From an uncultured beta proteobacterium (GTDB taxonomy: Bacteria; Pseudomonadota; Gammaproteobacteria; Burkholderiales; Burkholderiaceae_C): DNA of 64,000 bases. The position numbers and the translations under genes are program-made. The notes beneath the pieces are model-generated. The model did no database searches, was not told the origin of the DNA, and saw only the letters and a program-made list of their open reading frames with translations. Positions 39,514-48,571 of this stretch are shown here, piece after piece (within the stretch, counting starts at the first letter, position 1; each line of letters begins with the position of its first letter). The stretch is from the NCBI GenBank assembly GCA_903853895.1, contig CAINUX010000106.1, positions 62,001-126,000 on the forward strand. The letters run 5' to 3'.

Positions 39514-41328
39514 ATGGCCATGCGCTCCCACTATTGCGGTCTGGTGACCGAAGCCCAAATGGGCGAAACCGTTTCCCTGTGCGGCTGGGTCAACCGCCGT
39601 CGTGATCACGGTGGCGTGATTTTTGTCGATCTGCGTGACCGCGAAGGCTACGTGCAGGTGGTTTGCGACCCGGATCGCGCCGAGATGTTCAGCACTGCCG
39701 AGGGCCTGCGTAACGAATTCTGCGTTCAAGTCAAAGGGCTGGTGCGCGCACGTCCTGAGGGAACCGTTAATGAAGGACTCAAGAGCGGCAAGATCGAAGT
39801 TTTGTGCCATGAACTCGTGGTGCTCAACCCATCGGTTACTCCGCCGTTCCAACTGGACGACGACAACCTGTCGGAAACCACGCGATTGACCCATCGCGTG
39901 CTGGACCTGCGCCGCCCCTACATGCAAAACAACCTGATGCTGCGGTACCGCGTATCCATGGAGGTGCGCAAGTTTTTGGACGCCAACGGCTTTGTGGACA
40001 TCGAGACACCGATGCTGACCAAGTCAACTCCCGAAGGTGCCCGTGACTACCTGGTCCCCAGCCGAGTTCACGATGGCCATTTCTTTGCGCTGCCACAGTC
40101 GCCACAGCTGTTCAAGCAGCTGCTGATGGTGGCCGGCTTTGACCGCTACTACCAGATCACCAAGTGCTTCCGCGACGAAGACTTGCGCGCCGACCGCCAG
40201 CCCGAGTTCACGCAGATCGATATCGAGACATCCTTCCTGGGCGAAGAAGAAATCCGCGACATCTTCCAGGGCATGATCAAGACCGTGTTTCAGAACACCA
40301 TCAAGGTGGATCTGGGCGATTTCCCGGTTATGACCTACCAGGAAGCCATGCACCGCTACGGCTCCGACAAGCCTGATCTGCGCGTGAAGCTGGAATTTGC
40401 CGAAGTGACCGACGTGATGGCTGATGTGGACTTCAAGGTTTTCTCGGGTGCCGCCACCATGAAGGGCGGCCGCGTGGTCGCGCTGCGCGTGCCCGGTGGA
40501 TCGGTGGAAGGCGGCGGCATCAGCCGTGGCGAGATCGATGCGTACACCGAGTTCGTCAAGATCTATGGTGCCAAGGGCCTGGCCTATATCCGCGTGAATG
40601 ATTTGTCCAAGGGCCGTGACGGTTTGCAATCACCCATCGTCAAGAACATCCACGACAAGGCGCTCAACGCCGTGCTGGAGCGTTCCGGCGCGCAGAACGG
40701 CGACCTGATTTTCTTTGGCGCCGACAAAGCCAAGATCGTCAACGACGCGATCGGTGCCCTGCGCCTTAAGGTCGGCCACAGCGATTTCGGCAAGAAGAAT
40801 GGCCTGTTTGAAAAGGGCTGGCGTCCGATGTGGGTGGTCGACTTTCCGATGTTTGAGTACGACGAAGAAGCCCAGCGCTACACCGCCACCCACCACCCCT
40901 TTACCGCCCCCAAGGACGGTCATGAGGACTGGATGGTCACCGCCCCCGAGAAATGCATTTCGAAGGGCTATGACATGGTCTTGAACGGCTGGGAAATGGG
41001 TGGCGGTTCGGTGCGTATCCACCGTGCCGACGTGCAGCAAAAAGTGTTCGACGCGCTGAAGATCACTCCCGAGGAAGCCCAGCTCAAATTTGGCTTCCTG
41101 CTGGATGCCTTGCAATACGGTGCACCTCCGCACGGGGGCCTGGCCTTTGGTCTGGACCGCATCGTGACGCTGATGACGGGTGCCGAGTCCATCCGAGACG
41201 TGATCGCCTTCCCCAAGACCCAGCGCGCCCAATGTCTTTTGACCCAGGCACCGAGCCCGGTGGACGAAAAGCAGTTGCGCGAGTTGCACATTCGTCTGCG
41301 CGCACCGGACGCCGCCAAAGCCATGTGA
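39514..41328 (+). CDS. aspS: Aspartyl-tRNA synthetase
   Basis: A 604-residue class IIb synthetase. The N-terminal OB-fold anticodon domain ([30 protein letters not shown]) is followed by the catalytic domain, with [18 protein letters not shown] (motif 2). The bacterial GAD insertion lies around residues 290-420. Motif 3 is near [16 protein letters not shown] at 39514 or, two codons later, 39520. A strong terminator follows 25 nt after the stop. Confidence 0.97.
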   Translation: MAMRSHYCGLVTEAQMGETVSLCGWVNRRRDHGGVIFVDLRDREGYVQVVCDPDRAEMFSTAEGLRNEFCVQVKGLVRARPEGTVNEGLKSGKIEVLCHELVVLNPSVTPPFQLDDDNLSETTRLTHRVLDLRRPYMQNNLMLRYRVSMEVRKFLDANGFVDIETPMLTKSTPEGARDYLVPSRVHDGHFFALPQSPQLFKQLLMVAGFDRYYQITKCFRDEDLRADRQPEFTQIDIETSFLGEEEIRDIFQGMIKTVFQNTIKVDLGDFPVMTYQEAMHRYGSDKPDLRVKLEFAEVTDVMADVDFKVFSGAATMKGGRVVALRVPGGSVEGGGISRGEIDAYTEFVKIYGAKGLAYIRVNDLSKGRDGLQSPIVKNIHDKALNAVLERSGAQNGDLIFFGADKAKIVNDAIGALRLKVGHSDFGKKNGLFEKGWRPMWVVDFPMFEYDEEAQRYTATHHPFTAPKDGHEDWMVTAPEKCISKGYDMVLNGWEMGGGSVRIHRADVQQKVFDALKITPEEAQLKFGFLLDALQYGAPPHGGLAFGLDRIVTLMTGAESIRDVIAFPKTQRAQCLLTQAPSPVDEKQLRELHIRLRAPDAAKAM

Positions 41329-41353
41329 GTGGCGCCTGGCTTGGTGCACAATG

Positions 41354-41381
41354 AAAGGGCGCTCCGGTAGCGCCCTTTTTT
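41354..41381 (+). terminator. Rho-independent terminator after aspS
   Basis: A 7-bp perfect GC stem GGGCGCT / AGCGCCC around loop CCGGT, preceded by AAA and followed by six T (41376-41381). The nudB start codon follows one base after the last T. Confidence 0.9.
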
Positions 41382-41382
41382 C

Positions 41383-41886
41383 ATGCCCCAACCATTCAAA
41401 ATTCCCCAATCCGTGCTGGTCGTAATCTACACCCCGGCGCTGGATGTCTTGCTGATCCGGCGCGCGGACGGCGACGATGTGGGTGGTGAGTATTGGCAAT
41501 CGGTGACGGGCAGTCGGGACACTCCCGATGAAGACTGGGCTCTGACGGCAGCGCGCGAGGTTCTGGAGGAGACGGGCATCGAATGCAGGCCCGGGCTTGA
41601 GGGGCAAGGCGCTCTGGGCGATTGGCAACTGGAGAATGTGTACAACATCTACCCCCAATGGCTACACCGCTACGCCCCAGGTGTGACGCGCAATACCGAA
41701 CGGTTGTTCGGCCTTCAGGTTTCCGAACGGTGTGCGGTGCGGCTCAATCCACAGGAGCATACGGCCTACCAATGGCTGCCCTACCGGGAGGCGGCCGACC
41801 TGTGCTTTTCACCATCGAATGCCGAGGCGATACTGCAACTTCCCCGCTTCACCACTTCGCCGCGTGAGCCGGTATTTCTACGCTAG
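41383..41886 (+). CDS. nudB: Dihydroneopterin triphosphate diphosphatase (NudB)
   Basis: A 167-residue Nudix hydrolase that converts dihydroneopterin triphosphate to the monophosphate in folate synthesis. The start FKIPQSVLVVIYTPALDVLLIRRAD and WQSVTGSRD match NudB. The Nudix box is degenerate at its glycine end, as in NudB: AAREVLEETGI. The ATG at 41383 lies one base after the aspS terminator T run, so no normal Shine-Dalgarno is possible there. It heads a run nudB-EEP-clsB; folE, the first enzyme of the same folate pathway, lies 2 kb downstream. Confidence 0.93.
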   Translation: MPQPFKIPQSVLVVIYTPALDVLLIRRADGDDVGGEYWQSVTGSRDTPDEDWALTAAREVLEETGIECRPGLEGQGALGDWQLENVYNIYPQWLHRYAPGVTRNTERLFGLQVSERCAVRLNPQEHTAYQWLPYREAADLCFSPSNAEAILQLPRFTTSPREPVFLR

Positions 41887-41893
41887 GAGTCGC

Positions 41894-42637
41894 ATGACAA
41901 CGGTCCGTGTAGCAACATACAACATCCACAAAGGTGTGCAAGGCGTTGGTCCGGCCCGGCGTCTGGAGATCCATAACCTGGGTCACGCGGTAGAGCAACT
42001 TGATGCGGACATTGTTTGTTTGCAGGAAGTGCGCAAGATGCATCGCCGTGAGGCTGCCTATTTTCCCCATTGGCCTGAGCAGCCGCAAGCCGATTTTCTG
42101 GCGCCCGAAGGCTACACCGCTGTGTACCGTACCAATGCCCACACGCGACACGGTGAGCACGGAAACGCGATGCTGTCGCGCTGGTCTGTGGTTTCGCACC
42201 AGCATGAAGACATGTCTGATCACAGGTTCGAGCAGCGCGGGCTGTTGCATTGCGAAGTGACCGTGCATGGACGCGCAGTGCATGTGGTAGTCGTGCATCT
42301 GGGCTTGATTAAGGCCAGTCGTGTGCGCCAACTGGCGCAGCTGCGGCAATTCATTGCCCGAGAGATTCCTGAGCAGGCGCCGCTGCTTGTGGCAGGGGAT
42401 TTCAATGATTGGGGAACGACCGTGCAGAAGGCCATGGCCGATGGGGGGTTGCAGGCGTCCGACCAGAAAAGGGTGGCGACCTTCCCGTCGCGCTTGCCCG
42501 TGGTGCAGCTGGACCATGTGTATGCCAGAGGCCTTACACCACTGGGCTTGCACGTTCCGCGCGGGCGCATTTGGGGCCGCATGTCAGACCACTTGCCGCT
42601 AATCGCAGATTTCGACCTGCCAGAGAGTGCCGCTTGA
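41894..42637 (+). CDS. Endonuclease/exonuclease/phosphatase (EEP) family protein
   Basis: A 247-residue metal-dependent hydrolase of the EEP superfamily. The active-site motifs appear in order: ATYNIHKG (Asn), CLQEV (metal-binding Glu), VVHLGL, GDFNDWG (catalytic Asp and Asn), LDHVYARG and SDHLPL (catalytic His). An AGGAG Shine-Dalgarno at 41885-41889 precedes the ATG at 41894. The stop overlaps the clsB start as TTGA. The nudB-EEP-clsB order is common in Burkholderiales. The substrate (DNA, phospholipid or other phosphodiester) cannot be told from sequence. Confidence 0.9.
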   Translation: MTTVRVATYNIHKGVQGVGPARRLEIHNLGHAVEQLDADIVCLQEVRKMHRREAAYFPHWPEQPQADFLAPEGYTAVYRTNAHTRHGEHGNAMLSRWSVVSHQHEDMSDHRFEQRGLLHCEVTVHGRAVHVVVVHLGLIKASRVRQLAQLRQFIAREIPEQAPLLVAGDFNDWGTTVQKAMADGGLQASDQKRVATFPSRLPVVQLDHVYARGLTPLGLHVPRGRIWGRMSDHLPLIADFDLPESAA

Positions 42638-43848
42638 CGGTACCCCAGTTCAAAGAGGGGAACCACATTCGCCTTCTGAAAGGGGGCGGGGAATTCTTCC
42701 CATCGCTGATCCAGGCGATTGATGCCAGTGTGCAGGAAGTGCGGCTGGAAACCTATATTTTTTACTTTGACGATGTAGGAGAGCGGGTTTGCACCGCGCT
42801 GGAACGTGCCGGCCTGCGCGGCGTGAACGTCTATCTGGTGATGGACGGTATTGGTACGCCCAGCATTCCCGATGCCTGGATTCAGCGTTTTTTGGATGCC
42901 GGCGTGCACTGGCACCGGTTTTCGCCGCTGGGGCGATGGGGGCTTTTGATGCCAGTCGGCTGGCGGCGATTGCATCGCAAGCTGTGTGTGGTGGATGCAC
43001 AACTGGTTTTTTGCGGTGGCATCAACATTCTGGACGACTACGTTGATCCCACCTATGGGGCCCTCGAATCACCACGGTTTGATTTTGCGGTGTCGGTCCA
43101 AGGACCTTTGGTGATAGATGCCCACCGTGCGATGGTCCAGTTTTGGGATCGCTTGCAGATCACCCGCCAGCTGGAACGCATGCAGTTCCAAGGCGCGCGC
43201 CAGACCTGGAAGGACTCCAGGCTATCCGCGCACTTGTTGCCGCCTGCCGACCCTGAGCCAGGGGGGAGGTCTGGCATCCGGGCCATGCTGGTCCTGCGGG
43301 ACAACCTGCGCAACCGCAACCGCATCGAGCGCGCCTACCGCAAAGCGATTGCGGATGCACGCCAGGAAGTGCTGATTGCCAGCGCCTACTTTCTGCCGGG
43401 TGCCAAATTACGGCGCTCGCTGATCCACGCCGCCCGCCGGGGGGTTCGGGTGCGGTTATTGCTGCAGGGGCACTATGAGTATTTCATGCAGTACCACGGA
43501 GCCCGGCCGGTTTTTGGCGCGTTGCTGGCCGCGGGGGTCGAGATCCACGAATATTCTGCGGGCTTTTTGCACGCCAAGGTTGCTGTCGTGGACGGGCGCT
43601 GGGCGACGGTGGGTTCGTCGAATCTGGACCCCTTGAGTCTGCTGCTGGCGCGTGAGGCTAATGTGATCGTTAGCGATGTACCCTTTGCACAGGAACTGCG
43701 TGCGTGTCTGGTGGCCGCCATGGAGTCGCATGGGGTGCAACTTGATGCGCAGGCCTACGCGCAGCGCCCGTGGCGGCAGCGCCTTCTGGACGGAGTGGCC
43801 TTTGGTGTCATGCGTCTCTTGCTGTTTCTGGCTGGGCGACGCTATTGA
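42634..43848 (+). CDS. clsB: Cardiolipin synthase ClsB-type (phospholipase D family)
   Basis: A 404-residue phospholipase D-superfamily enzyme joining phosphatidyl groups to make cardiolipin. It has two HKD motifs: HRKLCVVDAQLVFCGGIN (near residue 115) and HAKVAVVDGRWATVGSSNLD (near 312). There are no N-terminal membrane segments, as in ClsB. The TTG at 42634 overlaps the upstream stop (TTGA) and has AGAGAG upstream; no ATG fits. The C-terminal hydrophobic stretch ends GRRY, where the stop codon lies inside a 47-bp element beginning at 43841. Confidence 0.92.
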   Translation: MTVPQFKEGNHIRLLKGGGEFFPSLIQAIDASVQEVRLETYIFYFDDVGERVCTALERAGLRGVNVYLVMDGIGTPSIPDAWIQRFLDAGVHWHRFSPLGRWGLLMPVGWRRLHRKLCVVDAQLVFCGGINILDDYVDPTYGALESPRFDFAVSVQGPLVIDAHRAMVQFWDRLQITRQLERMQFQGARQTWKDSRLSAHLLPPADPEPGGRSGIRAMLVLRDNLRNRNRIERAYRKAIADARQEVLIASAYFLPGAKLRRSLIHAARRGVRVRLLLQGHYEYFMQYHGARPVFGALLAAGVEIHEYSAGFLHAKVAVVDGRWATVGSSNLDPLSLLLAREANVIVSDVPFAQELRACLVAAMESHGVQLDAQAYAQRPWRQRLLDGVAFGVMRLLLFLAGRRY

Positions 43849-43887
43849 AATGATAGCTATCCGTGCAATTCCCGCGAGGGCTAGAGA
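43841..43887 (+). repeat. Dispersed 47-bp element, copy 8 (clsB end / folE upstream)
   Basis: A perfect left arm GCTAT-N7-ATAGC (43841-43857), a 17-nt spacer with TGCA, and tail CGAGGGCTAGAGA (43875-43887). The TGA at 43846-43848 within its left arm ends clsB. The rest lies in the 78-bp clsB-folE gap. Confidence 0.85.
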
Positions 43888-43926
43888 CCAAAAACCCTAT
43901 TGGGAAAAGGCTGGTAGTATTCCAGT

Positions 43927-44652
43927 ATGTTAATGAAAACCCTGAGTACCATGAACCCATCTGATGCCGATGAGGGAACTCCCGTTTCCGTCAAAATTCG
44001 GGAGCGCCTGGTGGCGGCTCGCAAGCGATTTCACGCCAATGACAATATTGCGGAGTTTGTGACCCCCGGTGAGCTGGAAAAGCTGCTCGACGAAGTGGAG
44101 GTCAAAATGCAGGGCGTGCTGGACAGTCTGGTCATCGACACAGCCAACGACCACAACACCGACAACACCGCGCGTCGCGTCGCCAAGATGTATGTCAACG
44201 AGGTGTTCCGCGGCCGGTACGTGGCGGGGCCCAGCATCACGGAATTTCCCAATGTGGGTCATCTGAACGAGTTGATGATCGTGGGGCCCATCACCGTGCG
44301 CAGTGCCTGCAGCCACCATTTTTGCCCGGTCATTGGCAAGATCTGGATTGGTGTGATGCCCAATGAGCACACCAACGTTATTGGCCTGTCGAAATATGCG
44401 CGGCTGGCAGAGTGGATCATGGGCCGCCCGCAAATCCAGGAGGAGGCAGTAGTGCAGCTGGCTGACCTGATCCAGGAAAGGACCCAGCCGGACGGTTTGG
44501 CCATTGTGATGGAGGCCAGCCACTATTGCATGTCTTGGAGGGGCGTGAAGGACATGGACAGCAAGATGATCAACTCGGTGATGCGCGGCGCGTTCCTGAA
44601 AGACCCCAATTTGCGGCGCGAGTTTTTATCCCTGATTCCACAGAGAGGCTAA
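43927..44652 (+). CDS. folE: GTP cyclohydrolase I
   Basis: A 241-residue enzyme converting GTP to 7,8-dihydroneopterin triphosphate, the substrate of the NudB encoded upstream. The zinc and catalytic motifs are in TVRSACSHHFCPVIGKIWIGVMP, and the end has VMEASHYCMSWRGVKD. There are several candidate starts: ATG 43927, 43933 and 43951. The first is given, although no Shine-Dalgarno distinguishes them. It is followed after 3 nt by the BLUF gene, so the two are almost certainly co-transcribed. Confidence 0.95.
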   Translation: MLMKTLSTMNPSDADEGTPVSVKIRERLVAARKRFHANDNIAEFVTPGELEKLLDEVEVKMQGVLDSLVIDTANDHNTDNTARRVAKMYVNEVFRGRYVAGPSITEFPNVGHLNELMIVGPITVRSACSHHFCPVIGKIWIGVMPNEHTNVIGLSKYARLAEWIMGRPQIQEEAVVQLADLIQERTQPDGLAIVMEASHYCMSWRGVKDMDSKMINSVMRGAFLKDPNLRREFLSLIPQRG

Positions 44653-44655
44653 ACC

Positions 44656-45078
44656 ATGTTGGTACGTTTGTTGTATGCGAGCCGCGCGGTGGACCCTAGC
44701 CCTGACGCAATTGAAACCATTCTTGCCAAGTCGCGACAGTACAACCCGACCTGCGGGATTACCGGCATTCTTTGCTATGGCGGCGGCATCTTTCTGCAGG
44801 CCATTGAAGGCGGCCGTATGGCGGTCAGCGAGCTCTATGGCCATATCCAGCGCGATGTTCGCCACAAGGACGTGGTGTTGCTGCATTACGAGGAAATCTC
44901 CGAACGCCGGTTTGGGGGCTGGACCATGGGCCAGGTCAACATGTCCAAAATCAACACCAACATTCTGCTGAAGTACGCGGAAAAGCCGGAACTGGATCCT
45001 TATTCGGTATCCGGCAAAGTGTCACTGGCATTGTTGGAAGAATTGATGGCAACGGCCTCCATCATCGGCCGCGCGTAG
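44656..45078 (+). CDS. Single-domain BLUF blue-light sensor
   Basis: A 140-residue flavin photoreceptor. The BLUF fold (about 1-95) retains the key residues: Tyr7 in RLLYASR, Asn30 in RQYNPTCGITGILCYGGG, Gln48 in IFLQAIEGG, and Trp89 and Met91 in GGWTMGQ. A C-terminal helical cap (about 100-140) follows, with no enzymatic output domain, so it should signal through a protein partner like other short BLUF proteins. It starts 3 nt after folE, and the gene after it is an EamA transporter. Binding of FAD is expected from the family; the partner is unknown. Confidence 0.92.
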   Translation: MLVRLLYASRAVDPSPDAIETILAKSRQYNPTCGITGILCYGGGIFLQAIEGGRMAVSELYGHIQRDVRHKDVVLLHYEEISERRFGGWTMGQVNMSKINTNILLKYAEKPELDPYSVSGKVSLALLEELMATASIIGRA

Positions 45079-45088
45079 TTATTCGGGG

Positions 45089-45970
45089 ATGCCGGCGTCC
45101 GCGCTTGCGCTGGTGGTACTGGCCGGTCTGATCCACGCCTGCTGGAATATTGCGGCCAAGAAGGCCGGAGGCGACGCGCGGTTCTCGTGTTTCAGTTCTC
45201 TGGTCATGATGGTTTTCTGGGCGCCGGTCGGGTTGTGGCTGGGCTGGCAACAGATTCCGGCCTGGGGTGCTGTGCAGTGGTGGCTGGTGGGGGTCAGCGG
45301 AGTTCTGCACACCGTGTACTTCGTGGTGCTGTTGCGCGGCTACCGCAAGGCCGATCTGACCGTGGTCTATCCCCTGGCGCGCGGTTCCGGTCCCCTGTTG
45401 TCGTCCCTGGTGGCGATTCTTTTCCTGGGTGAACACATTTCCGCGGTAGGTGCTACGGGCGTGGTGGCGGTGGTGGTCGGGGTCTTCCTGATCGCCGGCG
45501 GCCCGGGATTGTTCCGCGCTACGCACAGCGCCGAACAGCACCGACGGATTCGCAAAGGCATGCTGTACGGCCTGCTGACCGGTGTATTCATTGCCAGCTA
45601 CACCGTACTGGACGGGTATGCGGTCAAGGTGGTTTTCATCTCGCCGATCCTGCTGGATTATTTCGGGAATTTTGTGCGGCTGGCCTTTGTGTTGCCCGCA
45701 GTCCTGCGTAACCCGGGCGAGGCTCGTGCGCTGTGGCGGCTCCAGTGGAAATATGCAGTGGTGGTTGGCGTGGTCAGCCCGGTTTCGTATGTTCTGGTGC
45801 TGTATGCCATGCAGGTGGCGCCGCTGAGCCATGTGGCACCAGCCCGCGAGGTCTCCATGTTGTTTGCGGCGCTGTTGGGTGGGCAATTGCTCGGAGAGGG
45901 GGACCGCGTCACCCGTTTTTTCGGTGCGGCGTGTATCGGGGTTGGCGTGATGGCGCTAGCACTGGGGTAG
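45089..45970 (+). CDS. EamA/DMT-family transporter
   Basis: A 293-residue inner-membrane protein with about ten hydrophobic segments in two EamA repeats. The first repeat includes GLIHACWNIAAKKAG and GYRKADLTVVYPLARGSGPLLSSL; the second begins at IRKGMLYGLLTGVFIASYTVLDG. These match drug/metabolite transporters of the EamA family. ATG at 45089, 10 nt after the BLUF stop. The substrate is unknown. Linked to folE-BLUF by close spacing only. Confidence 0.88.
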   Translation: MPASALALVVLAGLIHACWNIAAKKAGGDARFSCFSSLVMMVFWAPVGLWLGWQQIPAWGAVQWWLVGVSGVLHTVYFVVLLRGYRKADLTVVYPLARGSGPLLSSLVAILFLGEHISAVGATGVVAVVVGVFLIAGGPGLFRATHSAEQHRRIRKGMLYGLLTGVFIASYTVLDGYAVKVVFISPILLDYFGNFVRLAFVLPAVLRNPGEARALWRLQWKYAVVVGVVSPVSYVLVLYAMQVAPLSHVAPAREVSMLFAALLGGQLLGEGDRVTRFFGAACIGVGVMALALG

Positions 45971-45976
45971 GCCAAT

Positions 45977-46816
45977 ATGAGCACGCTTGTTGGCTGTGAT
46001 TTCTCCAGCAGTCCCAACCGTCGCAAGCCAATTGTGATGGCGTGGGGGCGCTTGCTGGGGGCTGTCGTAGTGCTGGAACGGCTGGAGTCTTTGCCATCAT
46101 TGGAAGCGTTCGAACACTGGCTGCTGGAGCCCCGGGCCTGGACCGGTGGCTTCGATATGCCATTTGGGTTGCCCCGGGAGTTGGTCACTGCGCTGGGCTG
46201 GCCGCTCACGTGGGAGGCCTGCATACGCCATTACGCGACCCTGAGCCGGGCCGACATCCGTGCGGCGTTTGCCGGGTTCTGTGATGCAAGGCCAGATGGC
46301 GGCAAGTTTGCCCACCGGGCTTGCGATGGGCCGGCTGGCTCCAGCCCCTCCATGAAATGGGTGAATCCTCCAGTGGCCTATATGCTCCATGCTGGAGTCC
46401 CTCGGCTGTTGGATGCAGGCGTGGCGTTGCCGGGCCTGTGGGCCCCGTGCGCCACGCATGATCCCCGCCGCAGGCGAGTGGCGCTGGAGGCCTATCCCGG
46501 CCTGTTGGCGCGTGAGATCCTGGGCAAACGCAGTTACAAGAGTGATGACCCTGCCAAGCAAACCCCGGATCGCTTGATTACGCGCAAGGACCTTTTGACG
46601 GGTCTGGAGGCGGGCCATACGCGCTTGGGTCTTCGGCTCAAGCTCACCCATGCCCAGCGGGACGCGCTGGTGGACGACGCCAAAGGGGATGCGCTGGATG
46701 CGGCGATGTGCCTACTTCAGGTTGCCTGGGGACAGCGCCACCATGAAGAGGGTGACCCGCTCTATGGTTTGCCAACAGAAATGGATTCGTTGGAGGGCTG
46801 GATCTTGACCGCTTGA
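45977..46816 (+). CDS. DUF429 family protein
   Basis: A 279-residue protein of the DUF429 family, which has a predicted RNase H-like fold. Visible features are the start VGCDFSSSPNRRKPIVMAW with an early Asp, FDMPFGLPRELV with a second acidic residue, and DAKGDALDAAMCLLQ near the end, with further Asp residues. These could form a metal site. It begins 6 nt after the EamA stop, probably in the same operon, and converges with the MinD-like gene. Nuclease activity is inferred by fold only. Confidence 0.85.
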   Translation: MSTLVGCDFSSSPNRRKPIVMAWGRLLGAVVVLERLESLPSLEAFEHWLLEPRAWTGGFDMPFGLPRELVTALGWPLTWEACIRHYATLSRADIRAAFAGFCDARPDGGKFAHRACDGPAGSSPSMKWVNPPVAYMLHAGVPRLLDAGVALPGLWAPCATHDPRRRRVALEAYPGLLAREILGKRSYKSDDPAKQTPDRLITRKDLLTGLEAGHTRLGLRLKLTHAQRDALVDDAKGDALDAAMCLLQVAWGQRHHEEGDPLYGLPTEMDSLEGWILTA

Positions 46817-46827
46817 GAGTCTAAGGG

Positions 46828-47664
46828 TTAGCGGTTGCGAGAGATCACAGTCTCTTCCAGCTTGAGTGCGAGCTGCGAAATGGCCATGGCGGCCGGACAG
46901 CCGGGGGTTGCCTGCATCAACAGTTGCCGGCGCATGATCGCCTGGCGCACGGCTGGGTCGGCCGGGATGTCGCCCATATGCACCAACTTGATAGGGCGTG
47001 CCGGGTCGGTGGCGACGAATCGGTCCAGCACCTGTTGTAGCTGTACCGTAATGGCACGCCCGTCGCCGAGTCGTGCCGTCTGGTTGATCACCATGCGAAT
47101 CGTCTGGCGTCTCTGCTGACCCACCAACACCTTGATGGTGGCATAGGCATCGGTCAGGGAGGTCGGCTCCGGGGTGGCAACTACCAACACCTCGGATGCC
47201 AGCGAAACGGCAAACAAAACCACGTCGGAGATGCCGGCGCCGGTGTCCAGCAGAACCACATCGTAGTGGGGGACCAGGCCGTTCATGATGCGCAGGAAGT
47301 CGTCCCGCACTTCAGGAGTCAGGCGGGAGTACTCCACCATGCCAGACCCCGCCAACAGCACGGAAAATCCGCCAGGCGCCCGGATAATGGCCTCTTCGAG
47401 CTTGGCTTTGCCCGTGAAGACATCGTGCAACGTAATCTTGGGGTACAGGTTGAGCACCACATCCAGGTTGGCCAGTCCGAGATCGGCATCGAGAACCAGA
47501 ACCCGCAAGCCCAGTTTGGCCAGTGCAGCGGCCAGATTGGCAGAGACAAACGTCTTGCCAACGCCACCTTTGCCACTCGTCACCGCCAGCACTTTGCCCA
47601 GTGGCTTGAGTGGCACGGTCGCGCTGGCTTCGTTGGGAACAGGGGGAGTCAGTACGTCAGCCAT
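46828..47664 (-). CDS. MinD/FleN-like ParA-family ATPase
   Basis: A 278-residue P-loop ATPase. The deviant Walker A is SGKGGVGKTFVSANLAAALA with the signature lysine. LDADLGLANLDVVLNLYP and HDVFTGKAKLEEAI match the FleN/FlhG (YlxH) subgroup rather than MinD proper, as does VLLDTGAGISDVVLF. FlhG proteins limit flagellar number, but no flagellar genes are here. The ATG at 47664 overlaps the diguanylate cyclase stop as TGATG, so the two are coupled. No C-terminal amphipathic membrane-targeting helix is obvious. Confidence 0.87.
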   Translation of the reverse strand: MADVLTPPVPNEASATVPLKPLGKVLAVTSGKGGVGKTFVSANLAAALAKLGLRVLVLDADLGLANLDVVLNLYPKITLHDVFTGKAKLEEAIIRAPGGFSVLLAGSGMVEYSRLTPEVRDDFLRIMNGLVPHYDVVLLDTGAGISDVVLFAVSLASEVLVVATPEPTSLTDAYATIKVLVGQQRRQTIRMVINQTARLGDGRAITVQLQQVLDRFVATDPARPIKLVHMGDIPADPAVRQAIMRRQLLMQATPGCPAAMAISQLALKLEETVISRNR

Positions 47665-48458
47665 CAATTCACCCTTTGCATGGCACCGCTGGCAGAACTG
47701 CCCGGCGCTTCGCTGGAAACACTCTCAATCCAGGCCGGATCTCCCAGCGCCAGATGGCCAAATAGCAGATTCTTTTCTTCTGCGCTGACGTAAATCTCCT
47801 GCTGATGGTCCAGGCAAACCCGGTTGCGCCCCTCTCTTTTGGCCCGGTACAACTGCACATCCGCACGTTCGGTCCACAGCGCCGCCGTCGAGCGGACCCA
47901 CTCCGGAGCGTATGCCCCACCAACACTCACCGTCACCTTGATCGTCAGGCTGGGAGAAATCGTGATAACCAGGGCTTCAATGGTCGCGCGGATCCGTTCG
48001 GCGACGGTTGCGCCAAACGAGGTGTGGCAATTGGGCAATACCACGGCAAATTCCTCTCCGCCATAGCGGGCCACCGTGTCCATGGGGCGCACACAACTGG
48101 CGATGGATTTTGCAATGGCCTGCAACACCCGATCGCCCGCAGGGTGACCATGGGTGTCATTGACTTGCTTGAAATGGTCGATGTCCAGCATCAACAGCAG
48201 CGCCGGATCGCCGGAACGTGCAACGCCGTCAATCGTCCGGTCTTGCACGGCGCGGAAATTCCGCCTATTGCCAAGCCCGGTCAGCGGGTCCTTCAGCGAC
48301 AACTCGCACAGGCCGTCAATGATCCCCTGCAGATAGGCCAGGGGTGACTCCTCAGGTGGCGGAAGACCTACGACCATGCCGTGGTCCAGCAGTGCGCGCG
48401 CATTGTCCAACTGCAACTGTTGCAATTCAAGGGGTGAATTGGAGGGGTCGGTTGCCAC
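47664..48458 (-). CDS. GGDEF-domain diguanylate cyclase
   Basis: A 264-residue protein. The short N-terminal region (1-50) is followed by a GGDEF domain with DPLTGLGNRRNF, DIDHFKQVND and the active-site variant GGEEF, which is catalytically competent in the family. An inhibitory I-site RPMD lies five residues before it. A C-terminal 45-residue tail carries no known domain. No membrane or PAS sensor is visible. Coupling to the FleN-like ATPase suggests a joint role in polarity or motility through cyclic-di-GMP. Confidence 0.9.
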   Translation of the reverse strand: MATDPSNSPLELQQLQLDNARALLDHGMVVGLPPPEESPLAYLQGIIDGLCELSLKDPLTGLGNRRNFRAVQDRTIDGVARSGDPALLLMLDIDHFKQVNDTHGHPAGDRVLQAIAKSIASCVRPMDTVARYGGEEFAVVLPNCHTSFGATVAERIRATIEALVITISPSLTIKVTVSVGGAYAPEWVRSTAALWTERADVQLYRAKREGRNRVCLDHQQEIYVSAEEKNLLFGHLALGDPAWIESVSSEAPGSSASGAMQRVN

Positions 48459-48526
48459 GGTTGGTGTCGAAGTTCAGCTGGTAAAGCATAACAGGAAGTG
48501 GTGGCATGTTGTCACGGAATGAGGCA

Positions 48527-48549
48527 GCCCGCCCGCACATTTGGCGGGC
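48527..48549. terminator. GC hairpin between sulP and the GGDEF gene
   Basis: A 7-bp stem GCCCGCC / GGCGGGC with a 9-nt loop. It is downstream of the SulP gene on the minus strand but has no T run on that strand (CTTTG on the plus side), so its activity as a terminator is doubtful. Confidence 0.3.
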
Positions 48550-48571
48550 CTTTGCCAAGCACTTTTGACGC

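Noticed and set aside
46828-47664. The ParA-family ATPase as MinD of the division system
   Set aside because: There is no adjacent minC or minE, no clear C-terminal membrane-targeting helix, and the HDVFTGKAKLEEAI region resembles FleN/FlhG proteins.
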